The notes below the pieces were generated by a model. The model did not search any database, was not told the origin of the DNA, and saw nothing but the letters and a program-made list of their open reading frames with translations. Of a DNA stretch of 64,000 nucleotides, positions 1-8,543 are shown one piece after another. Location: positions 124,001-188,000 of the forward strand of contig NZ_VITY01000012.1 in the NCBI RefSeq assembly GCF_007993935.1, read 5' to 3'. The translations under genes were made by a program, and so were the position numbers. This DNA comes from Bradyrhizobium macuxiense. Its GTDB lineage: Bacteria > Pseudomonadota > Alphaproteobacteria > Rhizobiales > Xanthobacteraceae. Position 1 is the stretch's first letter. Each line of letters opens with the position of its first letter.

Positions 1-1041
1 CTGCACGACCATGCCCGCAAGCGCCGCATTCCGCTGTTCGAGGCGGCGCGCGCCGTGGTCGAGACCGACGAGCTGAAGCCGAAGGCGCGCGGGAGCTTGC
101 GCGACCTCGTCATGCAGTTCGACCGTTGGCGCGCCCAGCGCGAGGTCACGTCTCACACCGAGCTCGCCGAGATCGTGCTCGACGAGAGCGGCTACACCGA
201 GATGTGGCAGAAGGACCGCTCGGCTGATGCTGCGGGCCGGCTCGACAACCTCAAGGAACTGGTACGGTCGATGGAGGAATTCGAGAACCTGCAAGGGTTC
301 CTCGAACATATCTCGCTGGTGATGGACCGCGACGGCGAGGCCGGCGACGAAGCCGTGTCGCTGATGACGCTGCATTCGGCCAAGGGCCTCGAATTCGACA
401 ACGTATTCCTGCCGGGCTGGGAGGAAGGCCTGTTCCCGAGCCAGCGCACGCTCGACGAACAGGGCCGCGCCGGACTCGAGGAGGAGCGCCGCCTCGCCCA
501 CGTCGGGCTGACCCGTGCCCGCCGCCGCGCCAAGATCTATTTCGCGACCAACCGTCGCATCCATGGCACCTGGTCGACCACGATCCCGTCGCGCTTCCTC
601 GACGAGCTGCCGGCGCATAATGTCGAGATCACCGAATCCAAGGGCGGATCGGGCTGGGGCGGCAGCGGCGGCTATGGCGCTTCGCGCTTCGACAACCTCG
701 AATCATTCGGCTCGAGCTATTCGACCCCGGGCTGGCAGCGCGCCCAGGCCAATCGCGGCCGCGGTGGCGGGGGCCGTAGCGGCGGCAGCGGCTTCGAGGA
801 GCGGCAATCCTCCTATTCCTCCGAAGGCTTCGGTCGCACCAAGCGCGGTCCCATGGTGATCGAGGGCGAGCTGGTGGCGAAGTCCACGGGCACGACATCG
901 GAATTTTCGCTGGACGATCGGGTGTTTCACCAGAAATTCGGCTACGGCCATGTGGTGAAGATCGACGGCAACAAGCTGACCATCGCCTTCGAAAAGGCAG
1001 GCGAGAAGAAGGTGGTCGACAGCTTTGTGGAGCGGGCGTGA
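1..1041 (+). CDS. uvrD: ATP-dependent DNA helicase UvrD/PcrA, C-terminal part (5' truncated by window)
   Basis: Superfamily 1 3'-5' helicase acting in nucleotide excision and mismatch repair. The frame is open from base 1, so only the last 346 residues are visible and the Walker A motif lies outside the window. Motif V (TLHSAKGLEFDNVFLPG, about visible residue 123) and motif VI (HVGLTRARRR, about 167) of the 2A domain are present. A Gly/Ser/Arg-rich linker (about residues 215-265) follows. The last ~45 residues (DDRVFHQKFGYGHVVKIDG and on) match the Tudor-like RNA-polymerase-binding end of PcrA/UvrD. The family assignment is firm. UvrD versus PcrA naming is a convention here. Confidence 0.93.
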   Translation: MHDHARKRRIPLFEAARAVVETDELKPKARGSLRDLVMQFDRWRAQREVTSHTELAEIVLDESGYTEMWQKDRSADAAGRLDNLKELVRSMEEFENLQGFLEHISLVMDRDGEAGDEAVSLMTLHSAKGLEFDNVFLPGWEEGLFPSQRTLDEQGRAGLEEERRLAHVGLTRARRRAKIYFATNRRIHGTWSTTIPSRFLDELPAHNVEITESKGGSGWGGSGGYGASRFDNLESFGSSYSTPGWQRAQANRGRGGGGRSGGSGFEERQSSYSSEGFGRTKRGPMVIEGELVAKSTGTTSEFSLDDRVFHQKFGYGHVVKIDGNKLTIAFEKAGEKKVVDSFVERA

Positions 1042-1104
1042 CAGAACGGTCTTCTCTGTTCGTAGCCCTTGACCCCAGTTGAATTCATGGGTTGAGATGG
1101 CTCC

Positions 1105-1518
1105 ATGGTCCGGGGTGGGTTTTTCCTTTTTGTCGTCGCGCTCACTGCGCCGTCTCTGGCGACCGCGGAGACGATCAGCTTTGGTGATTCGGCAGCCGCA
1201 CTCGCCAAGGCCTGCGGCGCCGACATCACCGCCAACTGCCGCGGCGTCAACCTCGACTCCAATCGCCTCAAGGAGTGCCTGTCGCGCAACCGCGACGTGA
1301 TCTCGCCGCAGTGCAAGGAGAGCTACTTCTCCACCCTCGATGCGATCCAGAAGCGGATCGCGGCGCGCGTGACCGTCGCCAATGCATGCACCCGCGAGAT
1401 CGTCAAGGTGTGCGGCGGCTCGACCAAGGAGACCAGCAAATCGGTGCCCTGCCTCGTCAGCGCCAAGGGTCTCAGCCGCAATTGCGCCCAGGCGATCAAC
1501 GACGCGGGGTATCAATGA
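1105..1518 (+). CDS. Secreted cysteine-rich repeat protein
   Basis: 137 residues with a signal peptide ending near ATA-21. The mature part holds eight cysteines in two units with matching spacing: C37-C45-C58-C70 and C94-C103-C116-C127, that is C-x7/8-C-x12-C-x10/11-C. This resembles the cysteine-rich GLG1-type repeat (Pfam Cys_rich_FGFR) found in many rhizobial secreted proteins; that family link is from memory of the pattern. Probably a disulfide-bonded periplasmic or extracellular protein of unknown role. Its stop overlaps the start of the OmpA-like gene in ATGA, so the two are probably translationally coupled. Confidence 0.75.
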   Translation: MVRGGFFLFVVALTAPSLATAETISFGDSAAALAKACGADITANCRGVNLDSNRLKECLSRNRDVISPQCKESYFSTLDAIQKRIAARVTVANACTREIVKVCGGSTKETSKSVPCLVSAKGLSRNCAQAINDAGYQ

Positions 1519-2195
1519 TGCGCGCGTCGCTATGGGGTTTGCGCGATCTCGGCCTGCTGGGCACGCTGGTCTTGCTGGCGATGCCGCTCGCGACGGCGCA
1601 TGCGCAGACCGCGATCACGCGCGATGACGTCATCGTCAAGTTGAACCACTTCGAGACTGCCGCCGAAATCGACGTCCCGGCGTTGCGCCAGCAGGTGCTC
1701 GAACGATCGCGGTCGCGATCGAAGAACGAGCCGCCGCCCTCGAAGCGGCCGCCGATCGCACCCGACCTGAACAACCTGCCGGCGTTCAATGCCGACATTC
1801 AGTTCGACGTCGACACGCCGATCGTGCTGCCGGACTCCTACCAGACCGTCGGGCGCATCGCCGATGCGCTGACCCACTCCTCGCTGTTGCCGTACACCTT
1901 CCTGATCGTCGGCCACATCGAATCGACCGGCCGGCGCGAGAACAACGTGATCCTGAGCCAGCGGCGGGCCGACGCGATCCGCGACATCCTGGTCAACACC
2001 TTCAAGATCGCGCCCAAGCGCCTGCAATCCGTCGGGCTCGGCGAAGAGCAGTTGCTCGACCCCGCCCGCCCCAACGCGCCGACCAACAACCAGGTGCAGA
2101 TCCTGCTGGTCGCGAAGGTCGCCGACGAGCCGCCCGCACACCCCGCCCCGGCCGCGGCCGCCAAGAAGCCGGCAAAACCGGCGAAGCGGCATTAG
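1515..2195 (+). CDS. OmpA-family peptidoglycan-associated protein
   Basis: 226 residues if started at the ATG that overlaps the previous stop (ATGA). A longer open frame upstream runs through the preceding gene and is not needed. Signal peptide of about 30 residues ending AHA-Q. The C-terminal half is an OmpA/MotB-like peptidoglycan-binding domain (IQFDVDTPIVLPDS, then SQRRADAIRDILV and LQSVGLGEEQLLDP). A proline- and alanine-rich, Lys-rich tail follows. It probably sits in the periplasm bound to peptidoglycan. The partner cysteine-rich protein suggests a joint envelope function, which is an inference. Confidence 0.85.
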   Translation: MMRASLWGLRDLGLLGTLVLLAMPLATAHAQTAITRDDVIVKLNHFETAAEIDVPALRQQVLERSRSRSKNEPPPSKRPPIAPDLNNLPAFNADIQFDVDTPIVLPDSYQTVGRIADALTHSSLLPYTFLIVGHIESTGRRENNVILSQRRADAIRDILVNTFKIAPKRLQSVGLGEEQLLDPARPNAPTNNQVQILLVAKVADEPPAHPAPAAAAKKPAKPAKRH

Positions 2196-2272
2196 CGCAA
2201 GCCTGATCCCGATCACTTAACGCGGTACGATCTGGGCCGTGGTGCCGGATTGCTCGGTTCTGGGAAATCGTC

Positions 2273-2467
2273 ATGTTGACCAACAGCCGCGACATCATTC
2301 GGCGCCTGGAGCGGGAGGGATGGAGCCTCGTCCGGATTGCCGGTTCTCACCACGTCTTCAAGAGCCCGCGGTCGGGAGAAACGCTGGTCGTTCCGCACCC
2401 CAAGAAGGACTTGGGAAAAGGCTTGGTGCGTGCCATTTATAAGGGGGCGGGCTGGAAACCCGATTGA
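2273..2467 (+). CDS. hicA: HicA-type mRNA interferase toxin
   Basis: 64 residues, the usual HicA (YcfA) length, with the dsRBD-like fold signature: GWSLVRIAGSHHVFKSP carries the catalytic histidine (GSHH), followed by the conserved VPHPKKDLGKG strand and helix. HicA cleaves mRNAs when free of its antitoxin. The toxin gene precedes the antitoxin gene, as is normal for hicAB, with a 7-base gap. A 'gaaatcgtc' stretch precedes the ATG without a strong ribosome-binding site, consistent with low expression. Confidence 0.9.
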   Translation: MLTNSRDIIRRLEREGWSLVRIAGSHHVFKSPRSGETLVVPHPKKDLGKGLVRAIYKGAGWKPD

Positions 2468-2474
2468 GGCAACC

Positions 2475-2765
2475 TTGACCCACTACGTCGCCATCATCGA
2501 GGACGCTGGACCGGACTACGCCGTAGGCGTCTGGTTTCCGGACCTGCCCGGCTGCACGTCTGCGGGCGATGATATCGATGAGGCTTTGCGCAATGCCCCC
2601 GAGGCGCTGGAGCTCTATGCCGAGGGCCTGAGGGACGATGGACAGGAACTGCCCCGTCCCCGGACACTGACCGAACTGAAGGCCGACCCCGATGTTGCTG
2701 ACGACCTGAAAACCTACATGGTCGCCTTGGTCGAGCTGCCCGCCAGAGCGCACGCTGCGGAATAA
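2475..2765 (+). CDS. hicB: HicB-type antitoxin (TTG start)
   Basis: The protein starts at a TTG giving MTHYVAIIEDAG, 96 residues. An upstream in-frame ATG would run through hicA in another frame and is unlikely. The N-terminal half is the HicB partial RNase H-like fold: YAVGVWFPDLPGCTSAGDDIDEAL is the family signature. The C-terminal tail (KTYMVALVELPA) is short, and I see no clear helix-turn-helix or ribbon-helix-helix, so autorepression may be weak or depend on the complex. It neutralises HicA by covering its active site. The start is a rare codon choice placed seven bases after the toxin stop. Confidence 0.85.
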   Translation: MTHYVAIIEDAGPDYAVGVWFPDLPGCTSAGDDIDEALRNAPEALELYAEGLRDDGQELPRPRTLTELKADPDVADDLKTYMVALVELPARAHAAE

Positions 2766-2886
2766 ATTTCTGCCCCGGCGGGTGATTGCAGAACGGAATA
2801 TGCGTTCTTATCTGGGCTGAACCCGCATCACGCCCTCGCCCGGGCTCCAATCCGCGCGCGCCCTTCCCTCACGCTTCCGATCCCCG

Positions 2887-3806
<920 letters not shown>

Positions 3807-3810
<4 letters not shown>

Positions 3811-4568
3811 ACTACCGCGCAATCCAGGCCATCTATCTGTTCGAAATGGCACGCACCTGGCGCACGCTGCTGCAGAGCATCGTCTCGCCTGTCGTCTCGA
3901 CCTCGCTGTATTTCGTGGTGTTCGGTGCCGCGATCGGCTCGCGCATCACCGAGGTCGAAGGCGTCAGCTACGGCACCTTCATCGTGCCGGGTCTCGTGAT
4001 GCTGTCGGTGCTGACCCAGAGCATCTCGAATGCCTCGTTCGGCATCTACTTCCCGAAATTCGCCGGCACGATCTACGAGATCCTGTCGGCGCCGATCTCC
4101 TATCTCGAGATCGTCATCGGCTATGTCGGCGCCGCCGCCACCAAGTCGATCATCCTCGGCCTGATCATCCTTGCGACGGCCGGACTTTTTGTGCCTCTGC
4201 ACATCCAGCATCCTGTGTGGATGCTGACCTTTCTGGTGCTGACGGCGGTCACCTTCAGCCTGTTCGGCTTCATCATCGGAATCTGGGCCGACGGCTTCGA
4301 GAAGCTGCAGATGATCCCGATGCTGGTGGTGACGCCGCTCACCTTCCTCGGCGGCAGCTTCTACTCGGTGAACATGCTGCCGTCGGGCTGGCGCACCATC
4401 ACGCTGTTCAACCCGGTGGTCTATCTGATCTCCGGCTTCCGCTGGAGCTTCTACGAGATCGCCGACGTCAGCGTCGGGCTCAGCCTCGGCATGACTGCGG
4501 CCTTTCTGGTCGCCTGCATGGTGATCGTGGCCTGGATCTTCAGGACCGGCTACCGGCTGAAAAACTGA
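3807..4568 (+). CDS. ABC-2 type exporter permease, YadH-like
   Basis: 253 residues with about six membrane segments: 'LLQSIVSPVVSTSLYFVVFG' near the N-terminus, then around 55-75, 100-135, 140-165, 170-195 and a last one ending in RTGYRLKN. The FLGGSFYSVNMLPSGWR loop is the ABC-2 signature region. It forms the transmembrane pore for the ATPase upstream and overlaps it in ATGA. The pair is a two-gene exporter operon that probably ends at the strong hairpin 10 bases downstream. Confidence 0.92.
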
Positions 4569-4578
4569 ATAGACTTCA

Positions 4579-4665
4579 GTAGCCCGGATGGAGCGAAGCG
4601 AAAATCCGGGACCTTTATCGCCAGACCTGCAGAACCCGGATTTCGCTTCGCTCCATCCGGGCTAC
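4579..4665. repeat. Palindromic intergenic repeat (family C)
   Basis: Left arm 4579-4610 (GTAGCCCGGATGGAGCGAAG...) and right arm 4635-4665 are complementary over 31 bases with one extra A, separated by 24 bases. It lies between convergent genes, so it could also act as a bidirectional terminator, although no T-run follows. Similar GTAGCCCGGATGGAGCG elements are widespread between genes in Bradyrhizobium and relatives (general knowledge). Confidence 0.9.
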
Positions 4666-4679
4666 AGGTTCTTTCCTCA

Positions 4680-5009
4680 TCAATAGCAATGGAAATGGCC
4701 GTGGCGATAATAACCGCGGCAGCGGTGCCCACGGCGGTAGCCGTGATCCGGGATACCGAACACGCCCTTGACCGCGCCCATGGCGCCACCGACACCGGCG
4801 CCGACGGCACCACCAACGACGCCGCCCACCGGACCGGCGACCCGGTTGCCTTCATAGGCGCCTTCATGCGCCCCGCGGACGATGCCCTGGGCATGACCGG
4901 AATGGGGAACAGCCAATAGCGCCAAAGTGAGGCCACCGGCCGCAAGCAGCAGCCGCGCGGAAGGGCCGGCTGGGAGGACGGCCGCAGTCTTAACCTTGGT
5001 GTTGTTCAT
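4680..5009 (-). CDS. Small secreted glycine-rich protein, unknown function
   Basis: 109 residues. A signal peptide (LLLAAGGLTLALLAVPHSGHAQ) is followed by a glycine/valine-rich stretch (VAGPVGGVVGGAVGAGVGGA), resembling a glycine-zipper hydrophobic helix, and a His/Tyr/Arg-rich C-terminus (HGYRRGHRCRGYYRHGHFHCY) with two cysteines. Such proteins are common in Bradyrhizobium and uncharacterised. AAGG lies seven to ten bases before the ATG. Probably envelope-associated. Confidence 0.65.
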   Translation of the reverse strand: MNNTKVKTAAVLPAGPSARLLLAAGGLTLALLAVPHSGHAQGIVRGAHEGAYEGNRVAGPVGGVVGGAVGAGVGGAMGAVKGVFGIPDHGYRRGHRCRGYYRHGHFHCY

Positions 5010-5292
5010 CTGGGTACCTTGATGCGCGACGCGGTCGCGTCGCCGGGGCGGGATTGTGAAACGCCCATGCGGCCAAATGGTTGCGTTGGCGCTTCATCGG
5101 AGTTGTTGTCGCGCCCTGCTCGCGAAAAAGTCAGCAGGCCGTGACGGGCCGGCCCGGCTTCGGCCTTGTTTGCGCCGCGCGCGGGATTAACGATGCGTCG
5201 GATCCGCGACTGGAACCAAATTCGGATTCCGTGCATATTGGTTGCGGGGACGGAGAGCCGCTACTGCGACAGACCTGGAGGCCAAAGGTAAA

Positions 5293-6087
5293 ATGCGTTC
5301 GTTCCTCATTGCTTTCACTTCCGTGATGCTTTTCACGGCCGGCGCCGCGCAGGCCAAGGTCGATATCACCATCGACAAGGACAACCAGCAGATGACCGTC
5401 GCGGTCGACGGCGTCGCGCGCTATCACTGGCCGGTCTCGACCGGGATCCCGTCGCGCGAAACGCCGAACGGCAGCTTCCGCGCCTTCCGGATGGAAGAGG
5501 ATCACTACTCCAAGGAATTCGACGATGCGCCGATGCCGCATTCGATCTTCTTCACCAAGATCGGGCACGCGATTCATGGCACCGACTCGGTGAACCGCTT
5601 GGGCACGCCGGCCTCGCATGGTTGCGTGCGGCTGTCGCGTGACAACGCAACGACGCTCTACGCGCTGGTCCAGAAGGAAGGCGTGCTCAACACCACCGTG
5701 ACGCTGACCGGCTCGTCCCAGGTCGCGCTGGCGCGCAATCCGCGCGGGCGCAACGGCACCGCTGTCGCCCGCTCTGCGCCACAGCAATATGACGGGCAGT
5801 ATGGCACCGCCGCTGCCGGAGACCCTGTCGTCCTGACACCGCAGCCGCGCGAGTATCCGGCGCAGGCCCGCGCCGACGACGGCTACATCTATCCGGCCGA
5901 TGGCAGCTCGACCGAGCAGCGCTACCCGGCGCCGCCGTCAAGCCGCCGCGTCTACGACGCGCAGGCCTATGGTCAGCAGCAGTACTACGGCAACCAGGGC
6001 TACGCGGCGGCGCCTCAAGGCTATTATCAGCCGCGGCCGTACTACCCGCGGCAGCGCGACTTCTACGGCAACAACTATCAGGACTGA
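5293..6087 (+). CDS. L,D-transpeptidase (YkuD domain), exported
   Basis: 264 residues from the ATG at 5293; an upstream in-frame ATG would precede the signal peptide by 17 residues and is less likely. Signal peptide ends near AAQA-21. The YkuD domain (about 23-140) has the catalytic motif HGT (95-97) and SHGCVRL (108-114), with Cys111 as nucleophile. It cross-links peptidoglycan 3-3 or anchors proteins to it in the periplasm. The C-terminal ~120 residues are a low-complexity Tyr/Gln/Pro-rich tail (YYGNQGYAAAPQGYYQP), probably disordered. Confidence 0.92.
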   Translation: MRSFLIAFTSVMLFTAGAAQAKVDITIDKDNQQMTVAVDGVARYHWPVSTGIPSRETPNGSFRAFRMEEDHYSKEFDDAPMPHSIFFTKIGHAIHGTDSVNRLGTPASHGCVRLSRDNATTLYALVQKEGVLNTTVTLTGSSQVALARNPRGRNGTAVARSAPQQYDGQYGTAAAGDPVVLTPQPREYPAQARADDGYIYPADGSSTEQRYPAPPSSRRVYDAQAYGQQQYYGNQGYAAAPQGYYQPRPYYPRQRDFYGNNYQD

Positions 6088-6346
6088 GACGCGCGCCTGA
6101 GCCGCCGGCGGCGCCGTTACCACGCGCCGCCAGGTCCCGAAGCCTCCTCACCCGCTTGTGACCGCCTCGAAGGGCACGCGACGCCATGCGCCGTGGCCCG
6201 TCGTCGCGCCGTCATCTGATTGTAAAATTAGCCCGATATTCGGCGGCAATAGCGCCCGCCTTGGCCCCGGACGGCCGATTCAAGCGGAATGCCCGGTGAA
6301 ATCAGGGCGATAAGCGCGGGTCACGTAGGCGGTATCAGAGGTCATA

Positions 6347-7192
6347 ATGAAACGGGGCTTCGTTGTCCTTTGCCTGTGCATCGTCGCGATGGCCGGCTAT
6401 TTCACGACGGACCGATGGGCCATCAGCCACACCACGCTGACATTCCATGACGTGCTGCGCGACGACCGCAACGTCACGGTCGAGGTGGCGGTCCGCCGCG
6501 ACCGGCAAATGCAGGCCATGGCCGAGATGATCGAGCTGCCGGTCGCGATCCTGAGCCACGGCAACACCGTCAGGAACACCGAGTACTCGTTCCTCACCAA
6601 CGTGTTCGCATCACGCGGCTACCTCGTGGTCAGCATTCAGCACGATCTCGACACCGATGCGCCGATGGTGACCAAGGTCGGCGAGGAATATGTCGGGCGC
6701 CGCATGCAGTACAATCGCGGCGTCTTCAACATCATGTATGCGATCGACGAGCTCAAGAAGCTCTATCCGAACGCAAACTATCGCGCGCTGACGCTGATCG
6801 GTCATTCCAACGGCGGCGACATCTCGATGTTCTTCGCCAAGCAGCATCCCGACCTGGTCAAGAAGGTCGTGACGCTGGACAATCTGCGCGTCCCCTTCAT
6901 CACCGACAGCAAGATCAAGATCCTCTCGTTCCGTTCAAGGGACCCCGTGTTCAAGGCCGATCCGGGCGTCGTGCCTGACGAGGAGACCTGCGCCCGGCTC
7001 GGCATCAAGGTGGTCAGAACCGAATTCCACCACAACGACCTCAGCGATCGCGGTCCCGAGAGCGCGAAGTCGTCGATCCAGGCGGGCGTCGAGCAATTCC
7101 TCGACGAGGACGCCGGCGACAGCACGCCGACCATGCCGCTGCTCGCCGCCTCGACACCCGCTTCCGCGGCGGCGACACCGGAGAAGAAATAG
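6347..7192 (+). CDS. Exported or membrane-anchored alpha/beta hydrolase
   Basis: 281 residues. One N-terminal hydrophobic segment (VVLCLCIVAMAGYF, 6-19) could be a signal anchor. The alpha/beta hydrolase fold is seen from the oxyanion-hole strand AILSHGN (67-73) and the nucleophile elbow GHSNGG with Ser154. Candidate acid and base residues lie in LSFRSRDPVF and the FHHNDLSDRG segment. A proline/alanine-rich tail ends the protein. Substrate unknown. The 259-base gap upstream (6088-6346) shows no gene. Confidence 0.75.
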   Translation: MKRGFVVLCLCIVAMAGYFTTDRWAISHTTLTFHDVLRDDRNVTVEVAVRRDRQMQAMAEMIELPVAILSHGNTVRNTEYSFLTNVFASRGYLVVSIQHDLDTDAPMVTKVGEEYVGRRMQYNRGVFNIMYAIDELKKLYPNANYRALTLIGHSNGGDISMFFAKQHPDLVKKVVTLDNLRVPFITDSKIKILSFRSRDPVFKADPGVVPDEETCARLGIKVVRTEFHHNDLSDRGPESAKSSIQAGVEQFLDEDAGDSTPTMPLLAASTPASAAATPEKK

Positions 7193-7240
7193 CGATCGCG
7201 TAGACGCCGACGCGCGTTCTCCGGTGCTGCCGGGCAGCAC

Positions 7241-7798
7241 TTAGGCACGCGCGCTGCGACGGGCCCTGGCAACGAGCCAGATCGCCGAAAGCAGGAAATA
7301 GAACGCGCCGAAGCCTGCATAGGGAGCGACGTCCAGAATCGTCGGCGCCACGGTGCCTATCGATCGGCTGATCATGTAGCCGCCGGCCAGCGCCGACTGT
7401 GCGCCGCTCAGGATCATCGCCCATTGCGCGCCATAGTCACGCCAGCGCCGGACGCCGGTGACCAATTGCAGCACGCCAGACAGGATCGCCCAAACCCCGA
7501 ACACGGCGAGGACGGCATAGCTGCTGTGGCCGACCGCGACGATCGCGGCGAGCGCGGTCATTGCGCTGACCGCGACATTCAATGTCTGGGATGGGTTGGC
7601 TATCAACCCGCCATTGACCCGGGCGTCCGCCAGATTGGCGACGGCGTCCCATGCCGGGTAGAGCACGAGCAGAATCGCCGCGAGGCCGGCTTGCCCGCTG
7701 AAGAGAACGGCGGCGGCAACCCAGGCGATCGAGAAGATCGCGCGCCCGAAATAGTAGGATCGCAACCATGCGGATTGGGTCCAGAGGTGGCTTTGCAT
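7241..7798 (-). CDS. DUF308/HdeD-like integral membrane protein
   Basis: 185 residues with about six hydrophobic segments and few charged residues (for example FSIAWVAAAVLFSGQAG, AVSAMTALAAIVAVG, YAGFGAFYFLLSAIWLV). The repeated two-helix layout fits the HdeD/DUF308 family of small membrane proteins. Divergent from the TetR regulator at 7934, with an operator-like site 23 bases before the start; it is the probable target of that regulator. Function unknown. Confidence 0.7.
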   Translation of the reverse strand: MQSHLWTQSAWLRSYYFGRAIFSIAWVAAAVLFSGQAGLAAILLVLYPAWDAVANLADARVNGGLIANPSQTLNVAVSAMTALAAIVAVGHSSYAVLAVFGVWAILSGVLQLVTGVRRWRDYGAQWAMILSGAQSALAGGYMISRSIGTVAPTILDVAPYAGFGAFYFLLSAIWLVARARRSARA

Positions 7799-7820
7799 TG
7801 ACAGGCTCCTTGTTTGCCTT

Positions 7821-7835
7821 CCTACTAGTAGGTAG
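7821..7835. promoter_or_regulatory. Putative TetR operator copy 1
   Basis: CCTACTAGTAGGTAG, contained in a 12-base palindrome CCTACTAGTAGG. It lies just upstream of the membrane-protein gene that reads left. It matches operator copy 2 at 13 of 15 positions. Confidence 0.7.
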
Positions 7836-7911
7836 ATAGCAAAACCGAGTCAATCGGCGCTCCGACATGTCCCCGTGCGAAGCGAAAGCCTTGAAATGTT
7901 TCGGTAATTTA

Positions 7912-7926
7912 CCTACTTGAAGGTAG
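7912..7926. promoter_or_regulatory. Putative TetR operator copy 2
   Basis: CCTACTTGAAGGTAG, an imperfect palindrome eight bases upstream of the regulator's ATG. It shares CCTACT and AGGTAG half sites with copy 1. Its position suggests autorepression. Confidence 0.7.
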
Positions 7927-7933
7927 GCCTGAC

Positions 7934-8521
7934 ATGAATGTGATGATTTCAACCTCTGAAAAAATTCTCGATGTCGCGCAGTCTCTCATCGTCGCGGGAG
8001 GCTATAACGGGTTCAGCTATGCCGACATCTCGGATGCGATCGGCATCAGGAAAGCGAGCATCCATCATCACTTCCCGACCAAGGCCGAGCTGGTTTCGGC
8101 GCTGGTTGATCGCTACAGGCAGCAGACTGAGCAGGGCCTGAAGTCGCTTCGAGAGCGGTCCGCGAGCCCGGCCGACCAGTTACAGTCCTACGTGAACTTC
8201 TGGCAGGCGTGCATTCGGGATGGGTCACTGCCCTTCTGCGTCTGTGCGATGCTTGCCGGCGAGATGCCGATGCTGCCGGAACAGGTTGCATCGCGCGTCC
8301 GCGCCCATTTCCATCAGCTTGCGGGATGGCTCACGTCGGTGCTGCGGGCCGGCGCAGAACAGCGCCTGTTCCGGCTGGACAAGCAGCCGGAAGCCGAGGC
8401 CCAGATGCTGATGGCATCGGTTCATGGAGCGATGCTCTCTGCGAGGGCGTTCGACGATCCCGCGGTGTTTGCCGCAATCGTCATGCCGCAGATCGCGAAG
8501 CTGCTGGTAGTGGACAGCTAG
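7934..8521 (+). CDS. TetR/AcrR-family transcriptional repressor
   Basis: 195 residues. The N-terminal DNA-binding helix-turn-helix is clear: GYNGFSYADISDAIGIRKASIHHHFPTKAELVSAL (about 22-57). The C-terminal ligand domain has a CVCAMLAGEMPMLP segment like the TetR_C group of stress and quinone sensors. The gene is divergent from the DUF308 gene, and the shared 135-base region holds two copies of a 15-base operator-like motif, so it probably represses both genes. Ligand unknown; Cys residues in the CVCAM segment could sense redox or electrophiles (inference). Confidence 0.88.
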   Translation: MNVMISTSEKILDVAQSLIVAGGYNGFSYADISDAIGIRKASIHHHFPTKAELVSALVDRYRQQTEQGLKSLRERSASPADQLQSYVNFWQACIRDGSLPFCVCAMLAGEMPMLPEQVASRVRAHFHQLAGWLTSVLRAGAEQRLFRLDKQPEAEAQMLMASVHGAMLSARAFDDPAVFAAIVMPQIAKLLVVDS

Positions 8522-8543
8522 AAATATTGTCGGGCGATCAGAC

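Noticed and set aside
4579..4665. Classical Rho-independent terminator for the ABC exporter operon
   Set aside because: The stem is strong but no T-run follows on either strand; it is better described as a repeat that might also stop transcription.
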